From contig CAUYUJ010022426.1 of NCBI GenBank assembly GCA_963575745.1, positions 537,947 to 601,946 on the forward strand: a DNA stretch of 64,000 nucleotides, in the 5' to 3' direction. Made by a program: the position numbers and the translations under genes. Positions 49,253-60,212 of the stretch are shown here, in pieces. Each line of letters begins with the position of its first letter. Position 1 is the stretch's first letter. This stretch comes from Prorocentrum cordatum (Eukaryota; Sar; Dinophyceae; Prorocentrales; Prorocentraceae). A model generated the notes under the pieces. That model was not told the DNA's origin, ran no database searches, and saw only the letters and a program-made list of their open reading frames with translations.

Positions 49253-52200
49253 CGCTTGGAGATCGGATGGGGGTGTCGGGTGTCTCGGCCGAGAGATCTG
49301 GTGATATCGGTTGGGCTATCGACTGGGCAATGATTGGCCATCGGGGGGAAGTTCAAATAGCAGGCCGATGCGCTCGGCATGCCGCCTTCCTGTTTTGACG
49401 CCGCTTCGGGGCGCGCGGGGGGGCGGGGGGGAGACTCTGGGGGCGCCCGCGTGCCCGCCTGGAGTTCCTGGCGGGCCCGTCGGCGCCTCGGCGGCACGCG
49501 CGCCCCCGCCCGCCAACAACAAAACAGCGCAGTGGCGGAGGCGCGCGGCCGCATATCTCCCCGCCAGCTGGCCGCGCCCGAACACCCATCCACCCGCGCC
49601 CACCCGCCCCCGAAATTCGCCGCGACGGCTGCCCCCCTCGCACCCCCCCCCCCCCCCCCCCAATCCATCCGCATTGGCGATCGACGGAGCGACGGGTGCC
49701 CGCCCTGAAATTTCACGACCAGCAGCAGAAGGGTCGCCCCCCCACCCTCACCCCCCAGCGCGCGCAATCCAAGGCGCTGGCGGCGCTGGGTCGCAGATGC
49801 GCAGCCGCGCTTCCCGCGAGAGACCCAGCGCGAAGCTATGCGCGGTCGCGCTGGGGCGGGCGGGCGAGGGGGGGGGGGCGCGGAACCTGGGCCGCGGCGG
49901 GCGCCGCTCGCCGAGGGGTCGCGCAACGCAGTGGGCGATCGGGCGAGCGCGTGGCGACCGCGCGGCGGCCGCCAGGCAGGCCGCCGCAGCGGGCATCGGA
50001 CGCCACGCGCCGCGTCGCCATTCACGATGGTGCGGCGCTGCACGAGCCCGCCCCCGATGAGCCAATGCGCGCCGCCGCCCAGCTGCGCCCGCTGCGCCGC
50101 CGCTGCCCACGCGCCGCGGGAGCATTCGCGAACGATGGCGCGCGGCAGGCGCCGAACGACGCGGGGTCGCGCGAGCGCCGCCGCGGCCGACGCGCTGGGC
50201 CGCGGGCGCGGAGCGCGACAAGCCGCGCGCAATTGCCCGCGGGCAGCTCGCGCGCCCAAGCTCGGGACGCCGCGGCGAAGGATTTGGCGCCCTGCGCGAT
50301 GGCGCGCGAGGGCGGCAGGGAGGCGCCCGTCGGGGATGCAACCGCGCGCGGCGCGACCGCGCCGAAACTGACGGCGGCCAGGCGCGCCGCGCTCGGCGAA
50401 GGAGGTGAGGGGGGGGTGGTCGCGGGGAAGGGCGGAGGGGGGGAGGTGCGTAGCGCGCACGGCGCTGGCGGGCGATGGCGAGGGGGGGGGGGGTCGCGCG
50501 CGCAGTGGAGGAGGGCGTGAGGGGGGGGGGACTTAGCGCGCGCGGGAGAGGTCGCGGGGTACTTAGCGCGTTCGCGCGACAAGTATTGCACAGCGCATTC
50601 AGTGCATCGGGCGTAGTGCGCCACGCGTAGTGCACAGCGTGATCGACCCCTCGGGTGCAGCGCGGGGCGGTATAGTTTGCTACGCCGACCCATACGCATC
50701 GCCCTTCTGCACGTATAGTTGTTGTATAGTGTTTGTAGTTTTTTAGTTGTTATGTATAATGCTTTACAGGTTTAAAGCATAGCGGAACAAATTTACTCAG
50801 ATTGTATTATTAACTTTGTTTTGTTTTTTAAATAAATAAGAAATACTAGCAATTTGTTCAGACCCTCCCTCGCGAACATGCATAGAACAACTACCTGAAA
50901 ACTATACCCTTGTTTTTGAAAGCGCATGGTCCGGTTTCGGGGCACTACGCCCGCGGGCTGCGCGCCTCCTGCCCGATGCGGCGAGCCGTTCGACGTCCTC
51001 GCTCAGGAAGTGTCCGTGCACCCAAGGGCGCCATCGGCGTGCGCTGGGGCGCCGTGGCCTATCGCGCGGCCAGTGCGCTGCCCGAGGCTGGGGGGCGCAG
51101 GCGCCCCGCCCGCGGCCAATCTTCGCGGGGCCCGCGCGCCCGAGTGCCCGTGGCCGCGCGGAGGCCGCGCGGCGCTGACGCTGGCAAATGGCGCCAGCGA
51201 CGCAGCGCGACTGGCGGCCGCGCGCGGCACGGCCGCGCGCGCCAAGAAGCGCCACTCCGATTCCGCGCGCGCACCCCTTGATTGTCTCAATCACAAGGCG
51301 GCCCGCAGCTGGGGCCCCGCGGCCAGCCCAAACGGCGAGCGCAAATCGGGCGTAGCCCCGTCGAGAAAAAAACGCCCGCCTAACAAGTGCGGCGAGACAG
51401 CTCAGTCAGTGCAGCCCCGTCGGCTCAGGCAGTTTACTTCGCAAGAAACGAATCCGGGATACGCCCGAAAACGTTGCTTCATACTGTATTCGGAATGCGT
51501 TCAGCATGGCTTGCAAAGCTCGCATTACTGCGTTGATGAGTTATGCAGCATGCGTCGATAATGCAGTAGCAATGTTTCCAATGCGCCTTACGGGGCAATG
51601 TCCCCGCAAATTCTTCATCCTGTCTTCAGCGATGATGTCATGGAGGTTCGCCCGCCCCCGCCAAGGGCGACAGCCGTTTATATTAGCAAAGGGCTAGCGC
51701 ATGCTCGCGAAGCGATCGCGCACATGAGCGAACGCTTGTCTTATCTCCTGCCGCACCACCCACCTGGCTTGTTAATGGTGGCAGCGCTTGCGCCCTTGCC
51801 CTCGCCCCGCGAAGCGGAGGGGGTGATCGCGCCCGCTCCAGGGGCAGCTGGCATCGCATAAACCGCACTCCATGGGTTGCACTACGCAGCTTGCAGGAGC
51901 GATCCAAGGAAAGTGCCCGAGGGTGGGGATGGAGCCCAGGATGAACAACAAGGTTTGAGGGGGGGGGGCGGGGGCTCGGCCTCCGAGAGTGCCCAAGGAC
52001 ATCTTCCAGGACCCATGCCCAGGGCTGCTCAATATTGCCACGTATAGCCGTGCAGCCCTCGCCGTCTACAGCCCTCACAACTGATCGAAATCCAATGCCA
52101 GTTGAACCCCCGCGGGCCAACAAAGCCACGTAACCGCATGACCCGATCGCCCTTTATATCCGATAGCACCATAACAGCATAGCCCATGCAGCCACAAGGG

Positions 52201-52490
52201 CCACTACACCAAACAAGGCAACCTAACAATTACATAGAACTTCGAAAACACCTAGAACCCCGATAACCCCATATACCCCATCGTCCCTTATAAACGAACT
52301 GACTGCGGTAACACATCGTGACCACCCGAACTCCTAGAACCCCTGCGGCCGCTAGGGCCCATAGAAACCTTCATGTCACCTGTCGCTCCCGCCGCCCCCC
52401 CCCCCCCTCCCCCCCGTGACCTTGCGGCCGTTAGAACCCGCAGGGCACCCAGGGCCCCGCATAACAACACGTGGCTTTGAAAACCAGCAC
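48900..52490. other. Very GC-rich DNA with homopolymers; no gene seen
   Basis: A 34-base G run lies at 49,219-49,252. 49,300-50,560 is extremely GC-rich and gives long ORFs in all frames (up to 602 codons, minus) with Arg/Ala/Pro composition only. 50,690-50,900 is suddenly AT-rich (TTTTTTAAATAAATAAGAAA). 51,780-51,905 resembles 53,185-53,305 (CCAGGGGCAGCTRGCRYCRC). No gene is supported. Confidence 0.6.
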
Positions 52491-52492
52491 GC

Positions 52493-52493
<1 letters not shown>

Positions 52494-52529
<36 letters not shown>

Positions 52530-52700
52530 CCCCCCCCCCCCCCCCCCCGCCCCCCCCCCCCCCCCCGCCCCCCCCCCCCCCCCCCTGCCCTCCCCTTTCA
52601 CCCCCCCCTCCCCCCCCCCCCCCCGGCCCCCTCTTCTACCCCCCTCCCCCCCTGTATTCCCCCCAAGCCCCTTCCCTCCCCCTGTCCCCACCTCTTTACC
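52494..52700. repeat. Poly-C tract, about 130 bp with sparse interruptions
   Basis: From 52,494 to 52,624 almost every base is C, with single T or G interruptions, followed by C/T-rich DNA to 52,700. Collapsed or mis-sized assembly is likely here. Confidence 0.92.
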
Positions 52701-53292
52701 TGTATAACTGATCCGACGAGATGCCTCCAAACCCGAGGCCCTTTTGCGCGCTGTAGTGGCCCACAGGGCAGCCCCCCAGACGCTTGCGAACTTTCGACTA
52801 TGACCCCTAAGTCAACCGAGGCCCCTCGAGGCGCATGCGGCCCAAACGACGCGCCAAGGCGCCCCCGCCCCCTAGACGCTTCAAACGCGCCCGCTCCTAA
52901 GCCCCGAGGCACCCCAGACAATCCATGATCGCCCATGCGCGTTGGTGTAGCCCTGCCGCTGGCTGCTTCGGGGCCCCGGCACCATTCCCCCCCCCCCCCC
53001 CCCCTTTTCCAACCCCCCTCCCCCCATGCTTCGAGAGAGGGCGACTGCGCCCGCCCCAGGAGCGCACCTGGCGCGCCATGAGCTGCGTCGCTGGCATTCC
53101 TGGGGCCGCCGCACCCGCCCGCGAAGCAGGAGAGGGCGGGCGCGCCCGCGTCGGGGGAAAACTTGGCGCGCGCGGAGTTGCAGCGCTGGCGCCCCTGCCC
53201 CCGCCCAGCGGAGCGGGCGAGGACGAGCGCGCCAACCCCAGGGGCAGCTAGCGCCACATAAATCGCGCTCCATAGATTGCGCTGCATTTGTT

Positions 53293-53931
53293 TCAGGAGC
53301 GGCCCGAGAAAGGGCCTCGACACCCAAGATTACCCATGGTGGCCTTCATCGTAGCCCAAGGCGGCCTAGCGCGCCCAAGGCGTCTTGACACGCACTCTGG
53401 GAAGGAGCCCCCTGTTGATGGTGATGTCGTTGATGCTGGTGTTGGCGATGATGGTCGTGGTGGTGAGAATGCTTCTTTCCCGATCTGGAAAAGCAACTGC
53501 CCATCGGACCGAGCAGTCGGAACGATCCCGGGACGGTCCTCACGCGCAGGATTTGAAACGCAGGTAGTCTCGACTGGAAGACCATAGCGGCATCGCATCG
53601 GTAGCTGATGCAACCGAGGCCAGCTGACCGTGCCTCGCCCACCCAGGTCGGCACCGTAGGAAAACATGGCAGTATGCCGACGACGTTGACATAGCACGGC
53701 GTCCCACACGACTTCACCGAAACCGTCTTCTACGTCGGCATCCATCCCCGATCCGTCCTCATCGCTATTGTCCTCGCCGCAGTCCGTATCCAAATTGCCT
53801 TCGTTTTCGAAAGCCACTGTGTACGACGTCTTCAGACGGCGCGCGGGCCGCGAGAGTTGGGGGCCAGCCTCCATGGACCGAAACACGCAGGCGATCACCT
53901 CTGGCATGCTCTCGATGTCATGGTTGGCCAC
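53293..53931 (-). CDS. Possible exon or ORF, function unknown
   Basis: A 212-codon ORF (ATG 53,931) with less biased composition than its neighbours: MANHDIESMPEVIACVFRSM, then an acidic stretch (DTDCGEDNSDEDGSGMDADV), then CQRRRHTAMFSYGADLGGRG. The last third becomes Ser/Pro/Thr-rich and overlaps a GAT/GGT repeat. No domain is recognised. It may be a fragment of an exon or chance. Confidence 0.25.
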   Translation of the reverse strand: MANHDIESMPEVIACVFRSMEAGPQLSRPARRLKTSYTVAFENEGNLDTDCGEDNSDEDGSGMDADVEDGFGEVVWDAVLCQRRRHTAMFSYGADLGGRGTVSWPRLHQLPMRCRYGLPVETTCVSNPAREDRPGIVPTARSDGQLLFQIGKEAFSPPRPSSPTPASTTSPSTGGSFPECVSRRLGRARPPWATMKATMGNLGCRGPFSGRS

Positions 53932-53999
53932 CTGGTTATCCGCGACCTGCTTGCGCTACAAGGTCATGCCCACATCTGCTCCTCATGCGGTGGCCGAAG

Positions 54000-55130
54000 A
54001 GGCTCGGCGGCGCCGACGGCGCTGTCGCCGACGGCGTCGGCCGCGTGGGTGGGAGACGCGGGGGGGAGGGGGGGGGGGGGGCCTGGTGCCGCGCTGGGCC
54101 CCTGTGCGCTATACGTCCTCGGCGCGGGCACCGCCGCCGCCGCCGCCGCCCTCCGATGCGACCCCGCACATCTGGTATGGAAGGGGGGTTGGCTGGCGCG
54201 GAATGTCGACCTGCAACGGGAAGACTCGGGCCGAACTGGACACGGCCGAACTCGACGGTGCGCTCGGCCCCCATGCTAAGTGTTTGGGGCCCTTCGTGAG
54301 GCGCTTTGTTGTCATGGCTCGTTGGGGCCCACGCTGTCAGTTAGTGCGTGCGATATGGATGCATGGCTATTATGAATTATGTCAGTTCCCAGGCCCACAT
54401 GGCTACGTTTTTGCAGCGGGTAGCATTGAACCCTTATCGGGCCTCCGAAATGCCGCTTGGCTTCCAGCAGCCCGAACCCGTTTATCCGAGCACCTTTGTT
54501 TGGGCGCCAACCAGTTAGATGCGGCGACCCCTTACATGGTGACCAAGTGCGTTTCCATGTTAACTGCTGGTTGGGCGCATGTTTCGATGGTGGGCGGCGT
54601 AGAACTCCGCTCGCTCGCGCGGGATTCTGCAGCGCACACCGTTGAAGGCCGCCGCGTTGGCATGCACAGAAAACAAATCGTTCGCGGAGGCTGGCTGACG
54701 CGCGGGGGTGGCGCGCGCCACCCGCGCGCGCGGGGAGTGCTGCATTGACCAAGAGAAACGTCATGCTGAAATTATTAGATAGCACGTGCGCGCCCGTCCA
54801 TCACCCGCACGAAACGAAGTGGCGCGCGCCGCCGCCCGCCGAAGACGCACGCGGCCCCTTGAGGACGCCCGCGGGGCACCGCGCGCTCAGAACGCAGAAG
54901 AGGCCAACGCATGGAAGCGCGCAAAGGCCCGCCAGAAACAACACAAACCCCATGTGAGCTCACTGTCCTGGGATAGGGCCCACTGGAATCCGCCGCGCGT
55001 AGATTGCGAACCTGCGAAGTTCCCCTGGGGCCAGTCAGTGGGCCCAGCATGGATTTGACGCGCGCAATGAACTCATCCTTGGGAAGGGCCCAACCACGTG
55101 CAGTTGCGAGTTCAGTAATTGTGCCTACCC
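54000..55130. other. No gene seen
   Basis: GC-rich, with a GGC-type trinucleotide patch (54,000-54,170) and a short GGTGGCGCGCGCCACC dyad near 54,710. A 326-codon + strand ORF across 53.8-54.7 kb is Arg/Gly-rich where it crosses this patch and is not accepted. Confidence 0.45.
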
Positions 55131-55139
55131 CTGCGGCGA

Positions 55140-56200
55140 CGGATTTTTTGCGGGGCCACGAAACGAGCGAAGGGTGTGCCGAAACTGGCGGCGGCGCCAT
55201 GCGAACTTCTAATTGGCGGCATTGGGTTGAGCTCCCTATGGGGCCACGTCGGGCGTGAGGGGTGCGCCGAAATGGGGCGGCGGTGCCATGCGAACTTTCC
55301 AACTGGCGCCTTCGGCTGGGTTCCCTATGGCGCCACGGAGCGCGTGAGGCGTGTGCCGACATGGGGCGGCGGTGCCATGCGAACTTCACCAGCGCGGCAT
55401 TAGGTGGAGCTCCGTATGGGGCCGCGAAGCGTATGGTGGGCGCGCCGAAATGGGACGGCGGTGCCGTGCAATTTTTCCGCTGGTGCTTTAGATGGGGCCC
55501 CCATGGGGCCGCGAAGCGTGCGAGGGGAGTGCCGACATCGCTCGGCAGCGTCATGCGACCTTTTCCCACTTGGGCCTTCGGTGGGGCTCCCTATGGGGCC
55601 ACGAAGCGCGCGAGGGGCGTGCCGCAATGCGGCGGCGGCGGTTTTTAGGTTTTGCACATGCTGAATCCCCCCCCGCTGGCGGCCGCAATGTTGCGGCCCC
55701 CCCACCCCCCACAATGGGGCGCGAAAGCCCAGAAGCGTTTGCGAGGGGCGTGCCGTAATCGGGGCGGGCGGCAGTTTCGTTGCGAATTTCCCACCGGTTG
55801 GGTCGGCCCTTAGGCTTGGCGGGCTCCTTCCCATGGGGCCGCCGAACCCGCGCGGGAGGGGCGCGCCGAAGTGGTGCGGCTGTGCCGCGCAACTTTCGAG
55901 CTCCACGTGGCGGGCCTTCAGCGCACCCGTGGCCCCCCACCCTATGGCGCCCCTGCGACACTGCCCCAGCGCGGGGGGACAGAGAAGGTGAGGCCCGGCG
56001 GCGACCCCCCCCCGTGCTACCTTCATTGCCCACTGGGGCACTTCGGCGGACCTTCGGCGGAGCCCCCACTGGGGCCGCGAAGCGCGTGAGGGGCGTGCCG
56101 AAATGACGCGGCTGTGCCACGCTGGTTTTCCCAGTGCGGCCGTGGGTGGGGACCCCTGAGGGGCCGCGGAACGCGCGTGGGGCGTGTCGAAGTGGAGCTG
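55140..56200 (+). repeat. 90-bp repeat family, array 4
   Basis: TGGGGCCACGAARCG, GGGTGTGCCGAAATGGGGCG and GGCGGTGCCATGCGAACTTC recur with an 88-90 bp period (around 55,190, 55,280, 55,370, 55,457 and onward), decaying after 55.6 kb. The right boundary at 56,565-56,690 (GCCGAAACAGACAGATACCC, GGATGGGAGGAG, GCGGGGCGCTGTCTCTTCAA) matches the boundary of inverted array 3. Confidence 0.92.
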
Positions 56201-56699
56201 CTGCGCCATGCTAGCGTTCCCGGACTCCCCCCCGCCCTCGCCTTTCACCACCCCCGTCTCCCCTTTTCCCATCCCTCCCCAGCAAGCCCACATCAAACGA
56301 CCCACAGCGGTCCCACAATCCCCCCCCTCCCCCCCGCCGGGCGGCGCGCGTCGTCTCTTCCTCCCCGACTTTGGGTGGACCCCTCCCCCTCTGTTCTCCC
56401 TTCTTTTCTCCTCTCCGTTTCCTACCTCCAGGTGGTTAGCAACGACCCACCCTGCCCCTGCTACCTCAGGGCCGGCGGCCACCCACTGCGGCCGTTATGC
56501 GGACGCCCCCCCCCTCCCCCCCCCCCCCCCTCGTCGGTCGGATGGGGGCGCGAAGCGTTTGAGGGGCACGCCGAAACAGACAGATACCCGCGGATTGCGC
56601 GGCGCGGGCAAGGATGGGAGGAGAGGAGGGGGGGGGGAGTGAGGAACGCGGGGCGCTGTCTCTTCAAAACGAGGGCCCGACTCCGCGGGATGGCTGGGA

Positions 56700-57427
56700 G
56701 GCTTCCCAACAAACGCTCTTACCGTCACTGTACGTCACAGTTGGCTCACACATGGCTCCTGGTGGATTCCAATTGGTATAAGTACCGCCAGCAAGAAACG
56801 CACCGCACGACGTCGCGCCCGATAAGGACGATCTGCGTGCTGGCTAGAACGATAAGACGACCGCGTCGTCCCAGCGTCGGCACCCGCACGCACGGGCCGC
56901 CCCCCGCGCGGGCCCCGCGCAACGCCCCGGAGCCGCGCCCCCGACGGGGAAAACGGTTTACGTGCACACGCGTGTCCGTGCTTTCCACAGAAGCTCCAAG
57001 TCCAAGCGGGTGCACCCGTTGCGTTTCGGGGCGGTTGGCGGCCGACTCGGCCACGGGTCTAGCTGGGAACCCACGACCCACGAACGAAAGCGCGGGTTTC
57101 ACCTTGTGCGCGCGGCGAACATGTCGGGCCCATCCAGGGGCCAGGCAGGGCGTGGGGCCGTGCCCGCAGAGAGGCGATTGGGCTGGTTTCGGGCGTGCAA
57201 CGGCGCGCGCGGCGCGGCGCCTCGCCCGGGCTATATGGGGCATTGGGCGCGTCGCGGCGCGCGCGGCGCAGCGCCTTCGATTTGCCATGATGGGGGCGCG
57301 CGCGTTCGTTGGCGCCCGCGGCGCGCGCCCCGCTCTGATCTCGGATCGGAAGCATCGGCTCGCCACCGCCGCCCAAACTCCGAAGATGCACGCTTGGAAG
57401 GGGTGGCGGGCAGACGCAAGTCGGAAT
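56700..57427. other. No gene seen between array 4 and the 2-kb repeat
   Basis: About 700 bp of GC-rich DNA. ORFs of 110-228 codons on both strands are Arg/Ala-rich without domains. GGCGCGCGCGGCGC-type words repeat around 57,195-57,330. Confidence 0.45.
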
Positions 57428-59410
57428 CCCACCAGCCCTCTGGGCGTATGTGGTTTAGCGAGTGGTGCGTCTCTCTGCCAAAACCTCCTTCCCTTGTTCG
57501 GGGGGGGCGGGGGGGAGGGGGTGCACCACTCCCCCTACCCCCTGCCCTGGATCTGGGAGGGGGAGGGGGGAGGGGGCTCGACGCATTAGAGCGCCCAATA
57601 TGACCCAAGGTTGCTCCAAGGGTGCCCCAGAAGATAGCCCAAGATGGCTTCCAAGATGGCCCAAGATAGCTCAAGGTGGCCCAAGATAGCTTTCGACGCA
57701 CATCCAAGATGCTTCGAGACGGCCCTGGGAGGGTTTCCAATGTCTTTCGCGTCCTTCAATTGCCCTCCCAAGAGGCCCGCATGATTCCAAAACCTAGGGA
57801 CAACCAATGCTGCTTGCCTTCTCGCACGTTCGCCCCCGACGTGCTCTCAAGGCGCCAATAAAGCCGCTGAACATTGTGCTGCCCACCAGGCGAATGAGCC
57901 CAAGGTGCCCCAAGGGGCTGGGCCCCCAAGGCGGCCCCCCCCCCCCACGCCGCCCCCCCCCCCCCCCCACACACAGAAACACCACCCCACCACGCACACA
58001 CGGGCGCCCAAGAACGCCCCAAGAAAAGCTGCAACAGTCGGCCCCAATGCGCTTCTGTGGGTTTCCAAGGGGTGCGGTCCGAATTAACGCAGCCCTCTTG
58101 CGTTTCAGCCGCAGCCCCCAATATGGCCCGACGAGGCCCCCCGAGACGCCCAGAAAGAGCCCCAAGAGGGCCCAGGGGCCCACACAAAAACAAGCCCCAA
58201 GAGGGCCCACGAGGGCCCCAAAAAAACACCCAGAGCGCCCCACGGCGGCTACACAAGGCATCCGAGACAACGCTCCCGAGGCGGTTGTTGCACACCCTGC
58301 TGGCCACCAACACCGCCAGCACCAGCAGCAGCACCACCAGCACCACCAGCAACATCAGCACCACGCCAAACACCAGCAACAGCATCCGCAGCAACACCAA
58401 CAGCAACGTCAGCAGCATCACCAGCAGCACGAGAACCAGCAACACCAGCCGCAACATCAGCAGCACCAGCAGCAGCAGCAGCATCAGCGATAGCCCAACC
58501 ACGACCAGCAATAGCACCAGCAGCAGCATCAGCATCACCAGCAGCGCAAGCACAGCAGCAACAGCAGCACCACCAGCAGCAGCAACAGCACGAGCAGCAG
58601 CACCAGACGGATCGGTCCCGAGCTTGACCCATCGAGGTGACCGCGGGTTGGTCCCAAGTTTTACCCTCCGAGGTGACCACGGATCGGTCCTGAGCTTTAC
58701 CCCCCGAGGTGACCACGGATCGGCCCCGAGTTGTACCACTCGAGGTGGCCACGGATCGGTCCCGAACGTTACCCCTCGAAGTGACCACGGACCCATCCCG
58801 AGCTTTACCACACGAAGTGGCTTCGATTCGGTCCCGAGCGTTACCCGCCGAGGTGACCACAGATCCGTCCCGAGCTTTTTACCCCTCGAGGTGACCTCGG
58901 ATGGGCCCCGAGCTGTACCCCTCGAGGTGACCTTGGATCGGTCCCGAACTTTGCCCACCGATGTGCCAGGATGGCCCCAAGATGCGGGTGAAGCACCAGC
59001 AGCAACCAGACAGCACCGACAACAGCACCACCAGCATCACAAACATAACCAGCAACAGCACAAGCGGCACCCCAGCATAATGAGAAACCACGCAAGCCAG
59101 CCAGCAACACCAGCAGCGGCACCAGCAGCGGCGCCACCAGCACCATGAGCAACACCACCAGCACCACCGCCAGCAGAAGCACCGCCAATCTGCGCTTCCA
59201 GGGCTCTCCCACTGTACTGCTGTGGCCCGTGATACCGCCGTGGCATGGGAAACTATATTAAGTCACAAACTGTATGTTCCAGCTGGTTTTGCGCCCCTTC
59301 AGCGCGCCTCCGAAACGGCTGTGTGACTGCGTCCTTCCAAGAATCATTGGCTAACCAACTCACTTGGCAATCGTTTCTGGGTGGGCTGGTGGGGGCACGC
59401 GAAGCGTCAA
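57428..59410. repeat. 2-kb compound repeat, copy 2
   Basis: Same module order as copy 1 at 38.06 kb. Here the 36-bp array (58,612-58,965, unit GGTCCCGAGCTTTACCCCTC plus GAGGTGACCACGGATC) keeps one orientation throughout. The CAGCACCAG tract spans about 58,300-58,610. A C-run block (57,935-57,970) is not in copy 1. The 3' unique block ends at 59,410, about 800 bp from the stop of the gene at 60.2 kb. Confidence 0.88.
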
Positions 59411-60210
59411 CATGTTTTGCCATGTCTCATGAGGGGCCCCTTGGGCCTTGGGGCAATATTGGAGGCCTCTTGGGATGTCCTTGTGGGGCACCCTGGCGGC
59501 CTCTCAGGCCGTCGCACGGCAACCCTGCGCCATTTTGGGTCTCGTTCGGGCCGTTCCCAGGCCCTCCTGAAGAACATCTTGGGTCGGATTGGCTGCGCCT
59601 GCGGCCGTATTGCGGCCAGATTGGGTTTTCGTGAGTACCGTGGGCCTTCATGGGCCGCTTGTCCTAGTCGAGCCGACGCTTCTCTGAGCCCGTCGGGCGT
59701 CACTAGTCAACTCCTGGTGCAATCACTGGTATGGTAATGCAGTTAGCAGCGCAAGCATTGATTGGGTGGTACAGCTAGCGGTCGCATAACTCGGACCCGC
59801 CGCAGCGCCTATATGGGCGCCGAGGCGTGTTGGACAGGCTCCGACGCCCCTCCCTGGCGGACCCAACGCCGACCCCAGACGCCCTGCAACGGCCTCAAGA
59901 CGGCCCGCCGCGTCCCCAGACATGCCCCCACGACGGCCGTCACGGCCGCCACTCTGGCCCAGGAAGGCCGCGGCTCCCCCTGCCCCCACCCCGCACCCCC
60001 GAGGACGACACCTCTGCGGTGTAAGTCCCGCGGCGGGGGCGACGTCGGATCACCGTGAGGTGCAGATCAAAAAAACAATGGCGCCCAGCAGCCCTCTCGC
60101 GCAAATGCAACAGAAAATATCAACGTCAAGCAAACATCATACTTCACCAACGTGGCGTGAAACACATGTGTTTTCAAGGGCGTGTGGCACGCAACTCAGT
60201 ACACGGATAT
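59411..60210. other. No gene seen
   Basis: 800 bp between the 2-kb repeat and the stop at 60,213. It contains CCTTGGGCC/GGGGCCCC-type degenerate repeats (59,430-59,660). The last ~150 bp may be the 3' UTR of the minus-strand gene. I saw no polyadenylation signal. Confidence 0.4.
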
Positions 60211-60212
60211 GT

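Noticed and set aside
48652-50460. 602-codon minus ORF
   Set aside because: Arg/Ala/Pro composition from extreme GC content, crosses a 34-base G run, no domain, equally long ORFs in other frames.
53768-54748. 326-codon + ORF
   Set aside because: Arg/Gly runs over a trinucleotide patch and no domain; overlaps the more ordinary-looking minus ORF at 53.3-53.9 kb.
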